From Methanothermus fervidus DSM 2088 (lineage in GTDB: Archaea; Methanobacteriota; Methanobacteria; DSM-2088; Methanothermaceae), in contig CP002278.1 of the NCBI GenBank assembly GCA_000166095.1, positions 838,001 to 902,000 of the forward strand: DNA of 64,000 bases. Reading direction: 5' to 3'. This document shows, one piece after another, positions 9,371 through 21,065 of the stretch (the stretch's first letter is position 1; every line of letters starts with the position of its first letter). The notes below the pieces were generated by a model, which was given only the letters and a program-made list of their open reading frames with translations, did not search any database and was not told where the DNA came from. The position numbers were made by a program, and so were the translations under genes.

Positions 9371-10624
9371 TTGTTGAATAGCATTATTGAAGATATTAGA
9401 GTTAGAAAAATAATAGACAGTAGGGGCAATCCAACAATTGAAGTTGATGTACTAACTGTAAGTGGTTTTGGACGTGCTGCCGCACCTAGTGGTGCCAGTA
9501 CTGGTGTCAAAGAAGTTAAGGCGTTTCCTGAGGGAGATATCGATAAAATAATAAGTGATATTGAGGACATACTATCATCAGAATTAATAGGTATGGATGC
9601 TGAAGATTCTAGAGAAATAGACGCTGTTTTAAAGGAAATAGATGGCACAAAAGATTTATCATCATTGGGTGGTAACACTATAGTAGCTGTTTCAATGGCT
9701 ACTGCTAAAGCAGCTGCATCTTCTTATGGATTACCTCTGTACAAATTCTTAGGTGGTAATTTTTCATTTAGATTGCCTTATCCGTTAGGCAACATGATAA
9801 ATGGAGGAGTGCATGCAGGTAAAAGAACACCAGATATTCAGGAATTTTTGGCATTGCCTAAAGGAGCATCTACATTTAAAGAAGCTGTACTCACAAATTC
9901 AAAGGTTCACAAAAGAATTCGAGAATTAATAGATAAGAAAGATAAAACATTCACTGGTGGAAAAGGTGATGAAGGCGGATGGACACCAAATATAACAAGT
10001 ATGGATGCATTGGAAATATTATCAGAAGCTTGTGAAAATGTTAGTGATGAAACTGGTGTAGAAGTTTCATGTGGATTAGATTTTGCAGCAAGTGAGTTAT
10101 GGGATCACGAGAGAAAAAAATACATTTATGAAAGAGATGTTTTAGAGAATGATCCTGGAGAACAAATAGACTTTGTTATAGATGTTATAAAATCATTTAA
10201 TCTTTATTATGTTGAAGATCCATTCCATGAAAATGATTTTGAAAGTTTTGCAGAGTTAACAAAAAAAGTTGGCGACAAGTGTATAATTTGTGGCGATGAT
10301 TTGTTTGTAACGAATAAAAAATATCTAGCAAAAGGTATAAAATATGGAGCTGCAAATGCAATAATTATAAAACCCAACCAAGTTGGAACATTAACAGATA
10401 CTTATGATACTTTAACACTTGCAAAAGAAAATCAATATATACCTGTAATGTCTCATAGATCTGGAGAAACTACTGATGAAACAATTGCTCATTTGGCTGT
10501 TGCATTTTCTTGTCCAATCATTAAAACAGGTGCTATTGGTGGAGAAAGAATAGCCAAACTCAATGAACTTATAAGAATAGAAGAAGAAATTATTGATTCT
10601 TCAATGGCAGAATTAGAGAGGTGA
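9371..10624 (+). CDS. eno: Enolase
   Basis: Interconverts 2-phosphoglycerate and phosphoenolpyruvate in the cytosol. The 417-residue protein begins with [20 protein letters not shown], then [15 protein letters not shown]. It carries the catalytic region [19 protein letters not shown] (about 356-374) and Mg ligands within [15 protein letters not shown] and CGDDLFVTN. Two TTG codons are possible starts (9371, 9374). GAGGTG 9361-9366 is 4 and 7 bases away respectively, so 9374 may be the real one. Its product is also the substrate side of 2-phosphoglycerate kinase at the end of the window. Confidence 0.95.
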   Translation: MLNSIIEDIRVRKIIDSRGNPTIEVDVLTVSGFGRAAAPSGASTGVKEVKAFPEGDIDKIISDIEDILSSELIGMDAEDSREIDAVLKEIDGTKDLSSLGGNTIVAVSMATAKAAASSYGLPLYKFLGGNFSFRLPYPLGNMINGGVHAGKRTPDIQEFLALPKGASTFKEAVLTNSKVHKRIRELIDKKDKTFTGGKGDEGGWTPNITSMDALEILSEACENVSDETGVEVSCGLDFAASELWDHERKKYIYERDVLENDPGEQIDFVIDVIKSFNLYYVEDPFHENDFESFAELTKKVGDKCIICGDDLFVTNKKYLAKGIKYGAANAIIIKPNQVGTLTDTYDTLTLAKENQYIPVMSHRSGETTDETIAHLAVAFSCPIIKTGAIGGERIAKLNELIRIEEEIIDSSMAELER

Positions 10625-10628
10625 TAAT

Positions 10629-11225
10629 TTGTCAGAACTACTAATACCGTTGGACAATTATCTAGCAGCTGGTATACATATTGGAACTCAGCAGAAAACT
10701 GCAGATATGGAAAGATACATTTATAGAGTTAGATCTGATGGATTATACATCCTAGATGTTAGAAAAACAGATGAAAGAATAAGAATTGCTGCAAAATTTC
10801 TTGCAAAATATGAACCACATGATATATTAGCTGTTTCAGTAAGACAATATGGACAACCGGCTGTTAAAAAATTTGGAGAGATAACTGGAGCAAAAGCAAT
10901 ACCTGGAAGATTTATACCAGGAACATTGACGAATCCAAACCTTGATTCATTTGTAGAACCAGAGGTATTAGTTGTAACCGATCCACGTGCTGATTCTCAA
11001 GCATTGACAGAATCAAAAGAAATTGGTATACCTACAGTTGCATTTTGTGATAGTGAAAACTTATTAGGTAATGTAGATATTGCAATACCAGCAAATAATA
11101 AAGGTAGAAAATCTCTTGCTACTTTATATTGGTTATTAACCCGTGAACTTTTAAAGGAGAGAGGGGTTATTGAAAAGTATGAAGAATTTGACGTGCCTCC
11201 AACTGAATTCGAATTTAAACTTTAA
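10629..11225 (+). CDS. rps2p: Ribosomal protein uS2
   Basis: A 198-residue 30S protein of the archaeal/eukaryotic type: [20 protein letters not shown], then [13 protein letters not shown] and [13 protein letters not shown]. It uses TTG at 10629 with GAGGTGATAA overlapping the eno stop. The rpoK-eno-rps2 order is conserved in Methanobacteriales. Confidence 0.95.
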   Translation: MSELLIPLDNYLAAGIHIGTQQKTADMERYIYRVRSDGLYILDVRKTDERIRIAAKFLAKYEPHDILAVSVRQYGQPAVKKFGEITGAKAIPGRFIPGTLTNPNLDSFVEPEVLVVTDPRADSQALTESKEIGIPTVAFCDSENLLGNVDIAIPANNKGRKSLATLYWLLTRELLKERGVIEKYEEFDVPPTEFEFKL

Positions 11226-11237
11226 AGAAGTGATTAT

Positions 11238-12080
11238 ATGAAAAGAAAACCTGCTGTAGCAGGAACATTTTATGAATCAGATCCAAAAGCTCTCAAAAAT
11301 AGAATAGAATGGTGTTTTAAACATGAATTAGGTCCTGGAGATTTTCCTAAAGTCGGTGGAGATAGAAACATAGTTGGGGTCATTGCCCCCCATGCAGGTT
11401 ATATTTATTCAGGACCTATTGCAGCCCATGCATATTACAGAATAGTTGAAGATGGATTCCCAGAAACATTCATAATTTTATGTCCAAACCATACAGGTAT
11501 GGGATCTTCTGTTTCATTGATGGCGGAAGGTGAGTGGGAAACCCCACTAGGTTCTGTTAAAATTGATGAAGAATTTTCTAGCGAATTGTTTAAGAAATCA
11601 GAAATAATAGACATCGATGACACAGCACATTCACAAGAACATAGTTGTGAAGTACATATCCCTTTCCTTCAATATTTTAAAAAAGACTTCAAAATAGTTC
11701 CAATTTGTATGTGGTTACAAGACTTAGAGACTACAAAAGAGGTTGCACAAGCAATTGTTGATACAATTAAAAGCTTAAATAAGGACATTGTTTTAATTGC
11801 TAGTACAGATTTTACACATTATGAACCCCAGGAAATAGCAGAAAGCACTGACAAAAAAATTATAGATGCTATATTAAAATTGGATGAAAAAGTTATGTAC
11901 AAAAGAATAAATGATCTTAACGCTACTATGTGTGGTTATGGACCAGTATCAGTTGTTTTAATATCATCAAAAAAGCTTGGAGCAAATAAAGCAAGGCTTT
12001 TAAAATATGGAACTAGTGGAGATGTTACAGGAGATCGCTCTTCAGTGGTTGGATATGCATCCATAACAATAGAAAAATAG
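11238..12080 (+). CDS. MEMO-family protein (AmmeMemoRadiSam system protein B)
   Basis: A 280-residue protein of the MEMO family, related to non-haem iron dioxygenases. The conserved metal-site blocks are visible: VIAPHAGYIYSGPIAAHAY (residues about 48-66), CPNHTG, QEHSCEVHIPFLQY and ASTDFTHYEP. MEMO proteins usually go with an AMMECR1 protein and a radical SAM enzyme; the latter is at 39504 here. Its exact reaction in archaea is not settled. It sits between uS2 and mevalonate kinase, in the same run. Confidence 0.9.
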   Translation: MKRKPAVAGTFYESDPKALKNRIEWCFKHELGPGDFPKVGGDRNIVGVIAPHAGYIYSGPIAAHAYYRIVEDGFPETFIILCPNHTGMGSSVSLMAEGEWETPLGSVKIDEEFSSELFKKSEIIDIDDTAHSQEHSCEVHIPFLQYFKKDFKIVPICMWLQDLETTKEVAQAIVDTIKSLNKDIVLIASTDFTHYEPQEIAESTDKKIIDAILKLDEKVMYKRINDLNATMCGYGPVSVVLISSKKLGANKARLLKYGTSGDVTGDRSSVVGYASITIEK

Positions 12081-12091
12081 GTAAGGTAAAT

Positions 12092-13042
12092 ATGCATTCG
12101 GTTGCTTCTGCACCAAATAAAATAATTTTATTTGGAGAGCATGCTGTAGTTTACAAAAAACCTGCAATTGCAGTAGCTATAAACAAAAGAGCAAAAGTTT
12201 CTATAAAAAATACCAAAAAAGATTCAACAATAATTAAATGTAATGATATAGGTCTTCATGCAAATATAAATCCTAAAACTTATAATATTGAATTTTTAGA
12301 AGGTAAAAAAGGAATATTAAATTACATTTTAGAAGTATTAAAATCTCATCATGATAATTCCCCTATAAAAATAGACATATCTTTGGAAGTTCCTTTGGGG
12401 ATAGGATTGGGATCATCAGCTGCAATTACTGTAGCACTAATAGCTGCACTACATAATTATCATGAAAAAGTCATCGATAAATCTTCGCTGTCAAAAAAAG
12501 CTCATGAAATAGAATTAAAAGTTCAGGGTGCAGCAAGTCCTCTTGATACAGCAGTGTCAACATATGGTGGAATGATTTATCTAAAAGATTCAAATATTGA
12601 ATATATTAAACCAAATATTGAAGGATCTTTTATAGTTGCATATACACCAAAACCAGCAGATACAAAAAAGATGGTATCGCTCGTAAAGAAGAAACTGGAA
12701 AAGTATCCAAACATTGTTGGCAATATTATAGATACTATAGGCAATGTAACTAAGACTGCATATGAACTAATAAAAGAAGGAAAATTTGAAAAAATTGGAG
12801 AACTAATGAATATAAATCATGGATTGTTGGATTCTATTGGTGTCAGTTCATCTGAATTATCACAGATGGTATACAGCGCAAGAAACGCTGGTGCACTAGG
12901 TTCAAAAATAACTGGTGCTGGTGGTAGTGGAAGTATAATTGCATATTGTATAAATAACGAAGATAAAGTGTTAAATACATTAAAAAGTCAGTGGGATGCG
13001 TTTAAAACTAAATTCTCAAAAGACGGTGTAATTATACATTAG
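12092..13042 (+). CDS. mvk: Mevalonate kinase
   Basis: A GHMP-family kinase that makes mevalonate 5-phosphate, first committed step to archaeal lipids. The 316-residue protein has the N-terminal block LFGEHAVVYKKPAIAVAI (about 12-29), the ATP loop EVPLGIGLGSSAAITVAL (about 98-115), and the C-terminal GHMP motif ITGAGGSGSIIAYC. It is followed within 10 bases by isopentenyl phosphate kinase, then IPP isomerase, so this is an isoprenoid operon. Confidence 0.94.
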   Translation: MHSVASAPNKIILFGEHAVVYKKPAIAVAINKRAKVSIKNTKKDSTIIKCNDIGLHANINPKTYNIEFLEGKKGILNYILEVLKSHHDNSPIKIDISLEVPLGIGLGSSAAITVALIAALHNYHEKVIDKSSLSKKAHEIELKVQGAASPLDTAVSTYGGMIYLKDSNIEYIKPNIEGSFIVAYTPKPADTKKMVSLVKKKLEKYPNIVGNIIDTIGNVTKTAYELIKEGKFEKIGELMNINHGLLDSIGVSSSELSQMVYSARNAGALGSKITGAGGSGSIIAYCINNEDKVLNTLKSQWDAFKTKFSKDGVIIH

Positions 13043-13050
13043 GTGTTTTC

Positions 13051-13806
13051 ATGATTATTATTAAGATAGGTGGTAGTGTTATCACTGATAAAAATTCAAA
13101 ATATCCTAAATTAAATAAAAAAAATTTGAAAAGGGTTTGTAAGGAAATTTGTGAAGTTATGCCCTTCCCTTTAATTTTGGTACATGGGGCAGGATCATTT
13201 GGCCATCCAATCGTAAAAAAATATGATATTATTGCTAATCCCAATAAAAAAGGTTTTTGTATTGTCCACTATTGGGTAAAAAAGTTAAATCTTTATGTTT
13301 GTAGGTATCTACTTAAATATGGTATGGATGTAGTATCCATACAACCTTCTTCATGTATTATAGCATCTGATGGGTTTATAGATTATTTTAATGTAAAAAT
13401 TATTGAGCGATATTTAGAAAAAGAAATCGTTCCTGTGTTATATGGGGATATAGTATTAGATAAATCATTAGAGTTTTCTGTTATTTCTGGAGATCAAATT
13501 GTAAGATATTTAGGAGAAAAAATGAAAGCTAATAAAATTATATTGGCTACAGATGTTGATGGTGTATATGATAAGGATCCAAAAAAACATAAAGATGCAA
13601 AATTAATAAAAAGGATAAAACCTGAAGATAAAATCAAATTAAAAGATTTTAAAGAAGACGTAACAGGAGGTATGGCAGGCAAAGTTTCAGAACTTTTAAA
13701 ATTAGCAGAAAAAGGTGTAAAATCTGAGATTGTAAATGCAAAAAAGAAAAACAGATTGAAAAAATTACTACTTGGGAAAAGAGTCCGTAGAACAATAATA
13801 GGTTAA
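13051..13806 (+). CDS. ipk: Isopentenyl phosphate kinase
   Basis: Converts isopentenyl phosphate to isopentenyl diphosphate in the alternative archaeal mevalonate pathway. The 251-residue amino-acid-kinase-fold protein shows IKIGGSVITDK (3-13), HGAGSFGHP (about 49-57, including the conserved catalytic His) and TDVDGVYDKDPKKHKDAKLI. Its place between mevalonate kinase and isomerase supports the call over the related UMP or glutamate kinases. The true UMP kinase is at 30422. Confidence 0.94.
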   Translation: MIIIKIGGSVITDKNSKYPKLNKKNLKRVCKEICEVMPFPLILVHGAGSFGHPIVKKYDIIANPNKKGFCIVHYWVKKLNLYVCRYLLKYGMDVVSIQPSSCIIASDGFIDYFNVKIIERYLEKEIVPVLYGDIVLDKSLEFSVISGDQIVRYLGEKMKANKIILATDVDGVYDKDPKKHKDAKLIKRIKPEDKIKLKDFKEDVTGGMAGKVSELLKLAEKGVKSEIVNAKKKNRLKKLLLGKRVRRTIIG

Positions 13807-13809
13807 AGA

Positions 13810-14889
13810 TTGGAAGAAGGTGTAAAATTGACCTCAAATAGAAAACTAGAGCATTTAATACTTTGCCTATGTCGTGATGTAGAACACAAAAAGAAATCTG
13901 GTTTTCAAGACATCGAACTGATACATAGAGCATTGCCAGAGATAAATAAAGATGAGATAGATATTAGTGTAAATTTTCTTGGTAAAAAGTTAGAATCCCC
14001 TTTTATGATAACAGGTATAACAGGCGGTCATGAAATATCTTATAAGATAAACAAGGAATTAGCTAAAGCTGCTAAAGCTACTGGGGTAGCATTGGGTTTA
14101 GGAAGTCAAAGAGTTGCCATAGAAAATCCAGAGCTGGAATATACATATACAATTGTAAGAGAAGTAGCTGAAGATGCGTTTATTATAGGGAATATTGGGG
14201 TTAGTCATGTTAAATATGCAAAAAAAGCTGTTGAAATGGTTGATGCAGATGCCTTAGCAATTCATTTAAATCCATTGCAGGAAGCAATACAGCCAGAGGG
14301 CATTACTCACAGCAAGAAAACATTGGAAAAAATAGGAAAAATTGTGAAAGAGCTAGATGTTCCTGTAATAGTAAAAGAAACTGGTGCCGGAATATGTTAT
14401 GAAGATGCTAAATTGCTAAAAAATAAGGGAGTTGCAGCTATAGATGTTGCAGGTGCTGGTGGAACTAGTTGGTCAGCTGTAGAAGCATATAGATCTAAAA
14501 ATAGCCATTTAGGGAAACTTTATTGGGATTGGGGTATTCCAACAGCAATAAGTACTGTAGAAGTTCGGGAAGCTGTAGACATACCTGTAATTGCATCAGG
14601 TGGTATAAGAACAGGTTTAGATGCAGCAAAAGCTATTGCCCTTGGTGCAGACATAGTAGGCATGGCCTTACCAATAATGAAGAAGGCTTTTTTCGGATAT
14701 AAAGAAGTGATTTCATTTATTGAAAATTTCAATGAAGAATTAAAAATTGCAATGTATTTAGTTGGTGCAAAAAACATAGAAGAGCTAAAAAAATGTCCAT
14801 TGGTTATAAGAGGCAAAGTAAGGGAATGGCTACATGAAAGAGGATTCGACACAAAAAAATATGCAAGGAGGTCACTTCATGGACGTTGA
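13810..14889 (+). CDS. fni: Isopentenyl-diphosphate delta-isomerase, type 2
   Basis: An FMN-dependent enzyme that interconverts IPP and DMAPP. The 359-residue protein has [42 protein letters not shown] (metal and substrate residues Asn, Gln, Glu) and the flavin phosphate site [19 protein letters not shown]. It starts at TTG 13810, three bases after ipk. Its last 11 bases overlap the RNase J gene. Confidence 0.94.
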   Translation: MEEGVKLTSNRKLEHLILCLCRDVEHKKKSGFQDIELIHRALPEINKDEIDISVNFLGKKLESPFMITGITGGHEISYKINKELAKAAKATGVALGLGSQRVAIENPELEYTYTIVREVAEDAFIIGNIGVSHVKYAKKAVEMVDADALAIHLNPLQEAIQPEGITHSKKTLEKIGKIVKELDVPVIVKETGAGICYEDAKLLKNKGVAAIDVAGAGGTSWSAVEAYRSKNSHLGKLYWDWGIPTAISTVEVREAVDIPVIASGGIRTGLDAAKAIALGADIVGMALPIMKKAFFGYKEVISFIENFNEELKIAMYLVGAKNIEELKKCPLVIRGKVREWLHERGFDTKKYARRSLHGR

Positions 14890-16231
14890 AATAATTTCGA
14901 TAGGAGGCTACGAAGAAGTAGGTAAAAATATGACTGCAGTCAAAGTTGGGAAGGACATAGTAATTTTTGACATGGGCATTCATCTAGATAGAGTACATAT
15001 TCATGAAGATACTAATCTAGCACGTATGCACAGTCTAGAACTGATAAATAGGGGTGTAATACCTGATGACACAATTATGAGAAACGTGGATGGGAATGTA
15101 CGTGCAATAGTTTTTACTCATGGCCACTTAGATCATATTGGAGCTGTAACAAAGCTTGCAGAAAAATATAATGCACCTATAATATCAACTCCCTACACAT
15201 TAGGATTAATAGAAAGGATGTTAAAAAGTGAGAAAAAATTTAATGTACTTAAACGTTTACAAGTTCTAAAAGGTGGGGAAAAGTGTCAGATATCCTCTAA
15301 TATAATACTGGAATTCATACATGTGACACATAGTATTCCCCATTCAGTTATTGCAGTGTTACACACACCAGTTGGAGCAATAGTTTATGCACTTGACTTT
15401 AAATTTGATAATCATCAGATAATATCACCACCACCGCAATACTCAAGATTGAGAAAACTTGGCAAAGAAAATGTTTTTGCATTAATAGTTGAGTCAACTA
15501 GAGTTGGGGAAGTTTGTGAAGTTAAAACACATTCAGAAAGAATTGCAAGATTTGTACTTGAAGACATAATGAAAAATCTTTTAGATGAAAAAGTTGGAAT
15601 AATAATAACGACATTTTCTTCACATATAGAACGTATTCAAGCAATAGCTGATATTGTGGAGGAGAACAGCAATAGACACATGTTAATCCTTGGAAGATCT
15701 ATGGAACGTTATTGTAGTATAGCTGAAAATATGGAACTTTTAAAATTACCTGAAAATGCAAGTATATATGGAAATCCAAAAGCAGTGTCACAAGCACTTG
15801 CCAGGGCAACCGCTAATAAAGAAGACTATGTACTTATAACCACCGGACACCAGGGGGAACCAGATGCATTGCTTCCTAGAATAGCAAATTCGAAAACACC
15901 ATACAAAATACAGAAAACAGACAACATTATAATTTCTGCTCCAGTGATTCCACATCCTGTAAATACTGCAAACAGATATCTTATGGAAAAACGTCTTCAA
16001 GCAAGAGGAGCAAGGATATTTACAGATGTGCATGTTTCAGGACATGCTGGAAGAGAAGACCATAGAGACCTAATTAGAATGCTAAATCCAATGCATATAA
16101 TACCAGCTCATGGTGACCTCCAGATGTTATCAGCATATGCAGAACTTGCAGAAGAGGAAGGTTATAATCTTGGTGAAGATATACATCTTCTTCGAAATGG
16201 TCAGGCACAAGTTTTTGAAGGAGGACAATAA
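14879..16231 (+). CDS. rnj: Ribonuclease J (metallo-beta-lactamase/beta-CASP)
   Basis: A 450-residue exo/endoribonuclease. Zinc ligands are in [12 protein letters not shown] and THSIPHSV; the beta-CASP part includes [16 protein letters not shown], and the C-terminal [14 protein letters not shown] and PAHGDLQML complete the active site. The start is ATG 14879 ([10 protein letters not shown]), eight bases after AAGGAGGTCA. A longer in-frame start at 14834 inside fni lacks support. The stop is directly followed by the ATG of the prenyl synthase. Confidence 0.92.
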   Translation: MDVEIISIGGYEEVGKNMTAVKVGKDIVIFDMGIHLDRVHIHEDTNLARMHSLELINRGVIPDDTIMRNVDGNVRAIVFTHGHLDHIGAVTKLAEKYNAPIISTPYTLGLIERMLKSEKKFNVLKRLQVLKGGEKCQISSNIILEFIHVTHSIPHSVIAVLHTPVGAIVYALDFKFDNHQIISPPPQYSRLRKLGKENVFALIVESTRVGEVCEVKTHSERIARFVLEDIMKNLLDEKVGIIITTFSSHIERIQAIADIVEENSNRHMLILGRSMERYCSIAENMELLKLPENASIYGNPKAVSQALARATANKEDYVLITTGHQGEPDALLPRIANSKTPYKIQKTDNIIISAPVIPHPVNTANRYLMEKRLQARGARIFTDVHVSGHAGREDHRDLIRMLNPMHIIPAHGDLQMLSAYAELAEEEGYNLGEDIHLLRNGQAQVFEGGQ

Positions 16232-17200
16232 ATGCATTATTTAGAAAAATATTCTAAATTAATTGAAGAGGAAATTAGGAAAAATATATCAGACATTGAA
16301 CCTACTGAATTATATAAATCATCAGCACATCTAATTGAAGCTGGTGGGAAAAGAATAAGACCATCATTAGTGTTGTTAAGTACAGAATCAGTTGGTGGAA
16401 AGATTGAAGATGCATTAAATGCAGCAACTGCTATAGAATTAATACATACATTCTCTCTTATACATGATGATATAATGGATAAAGATGAGGTTAGAAGAGG
16501 TAGGGCTACAGTACATGTCATATGGGGAGAACCTCTAGCAATCCTTGCAGGAGATGTTTTATTTTCAAAAGCATTTGAAGTCATGTTAAAAAGTAATATA
16601 GATGAAAAAAGATTGGTTAAGGTATTAGATGTCATGACAAAAGCTTGTGTCAATCTTTGTAAAGGGCAGGCATATGATATGTTATTTGAAAAAAATTTTG
16701 AAGTTAAAGAAAAAGAATATCTTGAAATGATATATTACAAAACTGCTTCTTTGATAGCAGCATCTACTAAAATTGGTGCTATAATTGGCAATGGATCAAA
16801 AGAAGAAATAAATGCTCTTTATAATTATGGAAAATTCCTTGGATTAGCATTTCAAATTCATGATGATTATTTAGATATCGCTGGGGATGAAAAACAATTG
16901 GGAAAACCTGTGGGCAGTGATATAGTTGAAGGAAAAATGACATTAATAGCTATAAAAGCATTAAATGAGGCTAATAAAGAAGATAGAGAAAAATTAATTT
17001 CAATTTTGCAAAGTGGTGATGAAAAAAAAGTAAAAGATGCAATAGAAATTTTTAAAAAATATAATTCCATAGAATATACACATGAAAAGGCTTTAAAATA
17101 TGCTAAAAAGGCAAAGGCCAGCATTGAAGTACTTGAAGATTCAAAAGCTAAAGATACGTTGCTTTCCATTGCTGATTTTGTTGTTAAAAGAGAATATTAG
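16232..17200 (+). CDS. idsA: Short-chain prenyl diphosphate synthase (GGPP/FPP synthase)
   Basis: A 322-residue trans-prenyltransferase producing farnesyl/geranylgeranyl diphosphate for ether lipids. Both aspartate-rich motifs are present: [15 protein letters not shown] (first, with the DDxxD-type run) and [13 protein letters not shown] (second), with [13 protein letters not shown] upstream. The ribosome-binding site GGAGGA is in the last codons of RNase J and the two genes abut. Chain length cannot be decided with certainty; idsA homologues in Methanothermobacter are bifunctional. Confidence 0.92.
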   Translation: MHYLEKYSKLIEEEIRKNISDIEPTELYKSSAHLIEAGGKRIRPSLVLLSTESVGGKIEDALNAATAIELIHTFSLIHDDIMDKDEVRRGRATVHVIWGEPLAILAGDVLFSKAFEVMLKSNIDEKRLVKVLDVMTKACVNLCKGQAYDMLFEKNFEVKEKEYLEMIYYKTASLIAASTKIGAIIGNGSKEEINALYNYGKFLGLAFQIHDDYLDIAGDEKQLGKPVGSDIVEGKMTLIAIKALNEANKEDREKLISILQSGDEKKVKDAIEIFKKYNSIEYTHEKALKYAKKAKASIEVLEDSKAKDTLLSIADFVVKREY

Positions 17201-17208
17201 GGATGATT

Positions 17209-18888
17209 ATGGTCACAGATCTTAAAAAACTTGCTTATAAATGTGCTTTGAACAACGCTGTAAAACACGGAGGCAAAGCAAAAGAAAGCGCTGTCATTGG
17301 CATGATTTTTTCACTTGAACCAAAATTCAGAAAAAATGTTCAGGAAGTGATACAGGCTACAAAGGACGCTGTGAAAAAAGTAAACAAAATGGAAAAAGAT
17401 GAGCAGATTAAAGAGCTTGAAAGAATTGGAAAAATAAAAAGTAAAAGAAAAGAAAAAAAGGAAGAGTTAGAAGAGTTACCAGAACCTCACAAAAATGTAG
17501 TAATGCGTTTTGCACCAAGTCCAAGTGGTCCTCTACATATAGGACATGCAAGGGCTGCAATTCTTAATTATGAATATACAAAAAGATACAATGGAAAATT
17601 GATAATTAGAATAGAAGATACAGACCCCAAAAAAGTGTATCCTGATGCTTATGAGATGATACCTGAGGATCTTGAGTGGTTAGGTGTAAAATACGACGAG
17701 ATTGTTGTACAGAGTGATAGGATACCTATTTACTATGATATAGCAAAAGAGGTTATAAAGAGGAATGGCGGATATATATGTACCTGTGAACCTGAAAAAT
17801 TCAGAAATCTTCGTGACAAATCAATTCCTTGTCCTTGTCGTAATAATTCAGTTGAAGAAAACTTAGAAAAATGGGAACAAATGTTTGAAATGGATGAAGG
17901 TGAGGCTGTTTTAAGAATAAAAACTGATTTAAAGCATAAAAATCCAGCAGTCAGAGAATGGGTAGCTATGAGAATTGTGGATGCTGAACATCCAAGAGTA
18001 GGAGATAAATATAGAGTATTTCCAACAATGAATTTTGCTGTAGCTGTAGATGATCACTTAATGGGAATGACTCATGTACTAAGAGGAAAGGATCATTTAG
18101 CAAATACAGAAAAACAGAAATATCTTTATAAACACATGGAATGGGAACCACCTGTTTTTATTCATTATGGTAGGGTCATGATTGAGGATTCACAGCTTAG
18201 TACAAGTAACATTAGGAAAAAAATAGAAAAAGGTGAATATTCAGGATGGGATGATCCACGGCTTGGTACTTTAAGAGCTCTGAAAAGAAGAGGGATAAAA
18301 CCTGAAGCATTGAAAAAATTGATACTTGAAATTGGAATTAAAATGGCTGATGTCACAGTGTCTTGGGAAAAAATATATGGATTTAATAGAAACATTGTAG
18401 AGAAAGAGGCCAATAGGTACTTCTTTGTTCCTAATCCAAAAAAAGTTAAAATTAAAGGACTTCCAAAAAATTTTGAAGGCAAGGTTGTTAAACGACCTCT
18501 ACATCCTGATTTTCATGAAAGAGGGTATAGAAAGCTAACAATAAATAAATGTGTATATTTACCAACAGAAGATATTTCTGGCGATGGAATTAACTTCAGA
18601 CTTATAGATGCTATAAATGTTAAATTTGAGGAAAATGATGTAATATATCATAGCAAAAGCTTAGAAGATGCTCATAAAATAAAAGCAAAAATGATCCAAT
18701 GGTTACCTTGTGATGAAGTTATTAAAGCCAAAGTTATAATGCCTGATGCATCTGTTGTTAAAGGAGTAGTAGAGAAGAATATTTTGAAAGAGAAAACAAA
18801 TGATATTGTACAGCTAGAAAGATTTGGATTTGCAAGAATAGATAAAATAGATAAAAATGAAATAACATTATATTATTCCCATAAATAG
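17209..18888 (+). CDS. gltX: Glutamyl-tRNA synthetase (archaeal type)
   Basis: A 559-residue class I synthetase that charges tRNA-Glu (non-discriminating in many archaea). An N-terminal helical domain (1-95) precedes the catalytic core with [14 protein letters not shown] (HIGH motif). The second signature appears as [12 protein letters not shown], the archaeal variant of KMSKS. The C-terminal half is the beta-barrel anticodon domain, as in GlnRS/archaeal GluRS. ATG 17209 is preferred to 17203, because AGGG (17199-17202) is then six bases away. Confidence 0.94.
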   Translation: MVTDLKKLAYKCALNNAVKHGGKAKESAVIGMIFSLEPKFRKNVQEVIQATKDAVKKVNKMEKDEQIKELERIGKIKSKRKEKKEELEELPEPHKNVVMRFAPSPSGPLHIGHARAAILNYEYTKRYNGKLIIRIEDTDPKKVYPDAYEMIPEDLEWLGVKYDEIVVQSDRIPIYYDIAKEVIKRNGGYICTCEPEKFRNLRDKSIPCPCRNNSVEENLEKWEQMFEMDEGEAVLRIKTDLKHKNPAVREWVAMRIVDAEHPRVGDKYRVFPTMNFAVAVDDHLMGMTHVLRGKDHLANTEKQKYLYKHMEWEPPVFIHYGRVMIEDSQLSTSNIRKKIEKGEYSGWDDPRLGTLRALKRRGIKPEALKKLILEIGIKMADVTVSWEKIYGFNRNIVEKEANRYFFVPNPKKVKIKGLPKNFEGKVVKRPLHPDFHERGYRKLTINKCVYLPTEDISGDGINFRLIDAINVKFEENDVIYHSKSLEDAHKIKAKMIQWLPCDEVIKAKVIMPDASVVKGVVEKNILKEKTNDIVQLERFGFARIDKIDKNEITLYYSHK

Positions 18889-18899
18889 GGGGAATAAAA

Positions 18900-20123
18900 T
18901 TGGCAAAAATCAATGAAAATTATTTATTACTTCCAGAAAATTACATATTTTCAGAAATTGAAGCAAGGATACAAAAATTCAAAAAAGAAAATCCTGATGC
19001 AAATATCATAGATTTAGGTATTGGGGATGTTACAAGACCACTACCTAAAGCTGTTATTGAGGCATTTCATCGTGCTGTAGATGAAATGGGAAGACCTGAA
19101 ACATTTAGAGGATATGGACCTGAACAAGGGTATAAGTTCCTTATTGAAAAAATAATAAAATATGATTATGAGAAAAGAAATATAGAATTGTCAGTAGACG
19201 AAGTTTTCATAAGTGATGGTGCAAAGTGTGACATAGCCAACATACAAGAATTATTTGATGTAAATAATCGTGTAGCTGTATTGGACCCAGTATACCCTGT
19301 TTATGTTGAAACAAATGTAATGGCAGGACGTGCAGGCAAACCAACTGATGGAAAATATGAAAATATTGTATATTTACCATGTAAAGAAGAAAACAATTTT
19401 ATACCTCCTCTACCAGATGAAAAAGTAGATCTTATATATTTATGTTATCCTAACAATCCAACAGGTACAGTGCTTACAAAAAAAGAATTAAAAAAATGGG
19501 TAGATTATGCACATGAAAATGAGAGTATAATTTTGTATGATGGAGCATATGAAGCATTTATTCAGGAAAAAAACATTCCACATAGTATATATGAGATTGA
19601 AGATGCTAAAGAGGTTGCTATAGAATTCAGAAGCTTTTCAAAAACTGCTGGATTTACAGGAGTTAGATGTGCATATTGTGTTGTTCCTCTCCAAGCCAAA
19701 GCAAAAGACAATAAAGGTAGAAAACATTCCTTAAACAAATTATGGAGACGTAGACAGGCAGCAAAGTTTAATGGAGTATCATACCCTGTTCAAGTTGCTG
19801 CGAGTGCTGTGTATACAAAAAGAGGACAAAGAGAGATTAAAGAGTCTATAGAATATTACTTAAATAATGCGAAAATTATGAGAAAAGCCTTGAAAAAAAT
19901 TGGTTTAAAGGCTTATGGAGGTGTAAATGCACCTTACATCTGGATAAAAACTCCTAATGGTATGAACTCTTGGGACTTTTTCGATTATTTACTTGAAAAC
20001 GCACAAATAGTTGGAACGCCAGGTATTGGATTTGGACCCAGTGGTGAAGGATACTTTAGGATAACCGCGTTTAATACAAGAGAAAATACTAAAGAAGCTA
20101 TGAAAAGATTAGAAGATTTGTAG
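18900..20123 (+). CDS. dapL: LL-diaminopimelate aminotransferase
   Basis: A PLP enzyme that converts tetrahydrodipicolinate directly to LL-diaminopimelate for lysine. Lysine is also a crosslinking residue in pseudomurein, which lacks DAP. The 407-residue fold-type I protein shows [42 protein letters not shown] and the PLP lysine in [14 protein letters not shown]. The start is TTG 18900 after GGGGGAA. The length and the YGPEQGY block fit the DapL group better than general aspartate aminotransferases. Confidence 0.9.
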   Translation: MAKINENYLLLPENYIFSEIEARIQKFKKENPDANIIDLGIGDVTRPLPKAVIEAFHRAVDEMGRPETFRGYGPEQGYKFLIEKIIKYDYEKRNIELSVDEVFISDGAKCDIANIQELFDVNNRVAVLDPVYPVYVETNVMAGRAGKPTDGKYENIVYLPCKEENNFIPPLPDEKVDLIYLCYPNNPTGTVLTKKELKKWVDYAHENESIILYDGAYEAFIQEKNIPHSIYEIEDAKEVAIEFRSFSKTAGFTGVRCAYCVVPLQAKAKDNKGRKHSLNKLWRRRQAAKFNGVSYPVQVAASAVYTKRGQREIKESIEYYLNNAKIMRKALKKIGLKAYGGVNAPYIWIKTPNGMNSWDFFDYLLENAQIVGTPGIGFGPSGEGYFRITAFNTRENTKEAMKRLEDL

Positions 20124-20132
20124 TTGATGAAT

Positions 20133-20531
20133 ATGACGAAGTTAAATCAAGTGTATAGATGTAATGTTTGTGGAAATATTGTAGAGGTTTTGAATCCAGG
20201 TGAGGGAAAGTTAGTTTGTTGCGGACAAGAAATGGAGTTATTGCTTGCAAGAAAGACTGATGTAGGTCCTGAAAAACATGTTCCTGTTATAGAGAATTTT
20301 GATAACAAAATTAAGGTAAGAGTTGGCAAGGTTCCACATCCAATGGAAAGTAATCATTACATTTTGTGGATAGAACTAATAACACCTAAAAAAAGTTATA
20401 GAATATCATTAAACCCTGGTGATAAACCTGAAGCAATATTTCCAAGGCCTAAATCTAAAAAATACATGGTTAGGTGCTATTGTAACATACATGGTTTGTG
20501 GCATGACTTAGAAGAAAAGATGAAATTTTGA
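20133..20531 (+). CDS. dfx: Desulfoferrodoxin (superoxide reductase)
   Basis: Reduces superoxide to peroxide without producing oxygen, protecting an anaerobe. An N-terminal desulforedoxin-like domain has CNVC and a CC pair (YRCNVCGNIVEV, then LVCCGQEM). The C-terminal neelaredoxin domain holds the Fe ligands EKHVPVIE, HPMESNHYI and RCYCNIHGLW. Possible starts are TTG 20124, ATG 20127 and ATG 20133; MTKLNQVYRC resembles homologue starts, so I use 20133. It abuts dapL. Confidence 0.92.
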   Translation: MTKLNQVYRCNVCGNIVEVLNPGEGKLVCCGQEMELLLARKTDVGPEKHVPVIENFDNKIKVRVGKVPHPMESNHYILWIELITPKKSYRISLNPGDKPEAIFPRPKSKKYMVRCYCNIHGLWHDLEEKMKF

Positions 20532-20540
20532 GGCCTTAAA

Positions 20541-21065
20541 ATGAGAAAAATTTTGCTGTCGCTGTTTTTTATTTTATTAATCTTTATTATTTTCCATGTT
20601 TATAGCAATGATCATGATCTAACAAAAATATCAGAGGAAATTAATAACCATCTTAAACAGGGAAATAAATACTATAATAATGCTGTTATAGCTATAAATT
20701 CTAATGATACCTATTCTGCCTCCAAAAATTGTGAAAACGCAATATCTGAATATAAAACTGTACAAAACTTAACATTATTGGCCTTATCTGAAGGAAAAAA
20801 TGATGAAGTTTTTAATAGATATCTTAATTTAGTTCTTAAGGACATAGAAAACAGAATAAATGCTGTAAATGAGTTAAAGTTAGCAATAGAAATGATCAGT
20901 AATGGTAAGAATGTAACTGCAAGAGAACATGTAAAGAACGCCAACTATTATATGCTGGTTTCAGAGAATTTAGAAAAAGAACGAGAAAAGATAATGAAAC
21001 AATATCCTCAAAAATTTATACAAGTTTATTTGTTGGTCCTTGATTTAGGTTTATATGTAGCATAG
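20541..21065 (+). CDS. Membrane-anchored helical protein of unknown function
   Basis: I do not recognise this 174-residue protein. Residues 4-21 form one hydrophobic signal-anchor ([16 protein letters not shown]), and the rest is a predicted helical, charged, probably extracytoplasmic domain with several N-x-S/T sites and a TPR-like flavour ([24 protein letters not shown]). It is the last gene of the long plus-strand run. Its final 40 bases overlap, tail to tail, the 3' end of the minus-strand DNA polymerase gene. Confidence 0.7.
   Translation: MRKILLSLFFILLIFIIFHVYSNDHDLTKISEEINNHLKQGNKYYNNAVIAINSNDTYSASKNCENAISEYKTVQNLTLLALSEGKNDEVFNRYLNLVLKDIENRINAVNELKLAIEMISNGKNVTAREHVKNANYYMLVSENLEKEREKIMKQYPQKFIQVYLLVLDLGLYVA

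Noticed and set aside
14834-14878. Longer N-terminus for RNase J
   Set aside because: It runs inside fni, has no ribosome-binding site, and ATG 14879 has AAGGAGGTCA at a normal distance.
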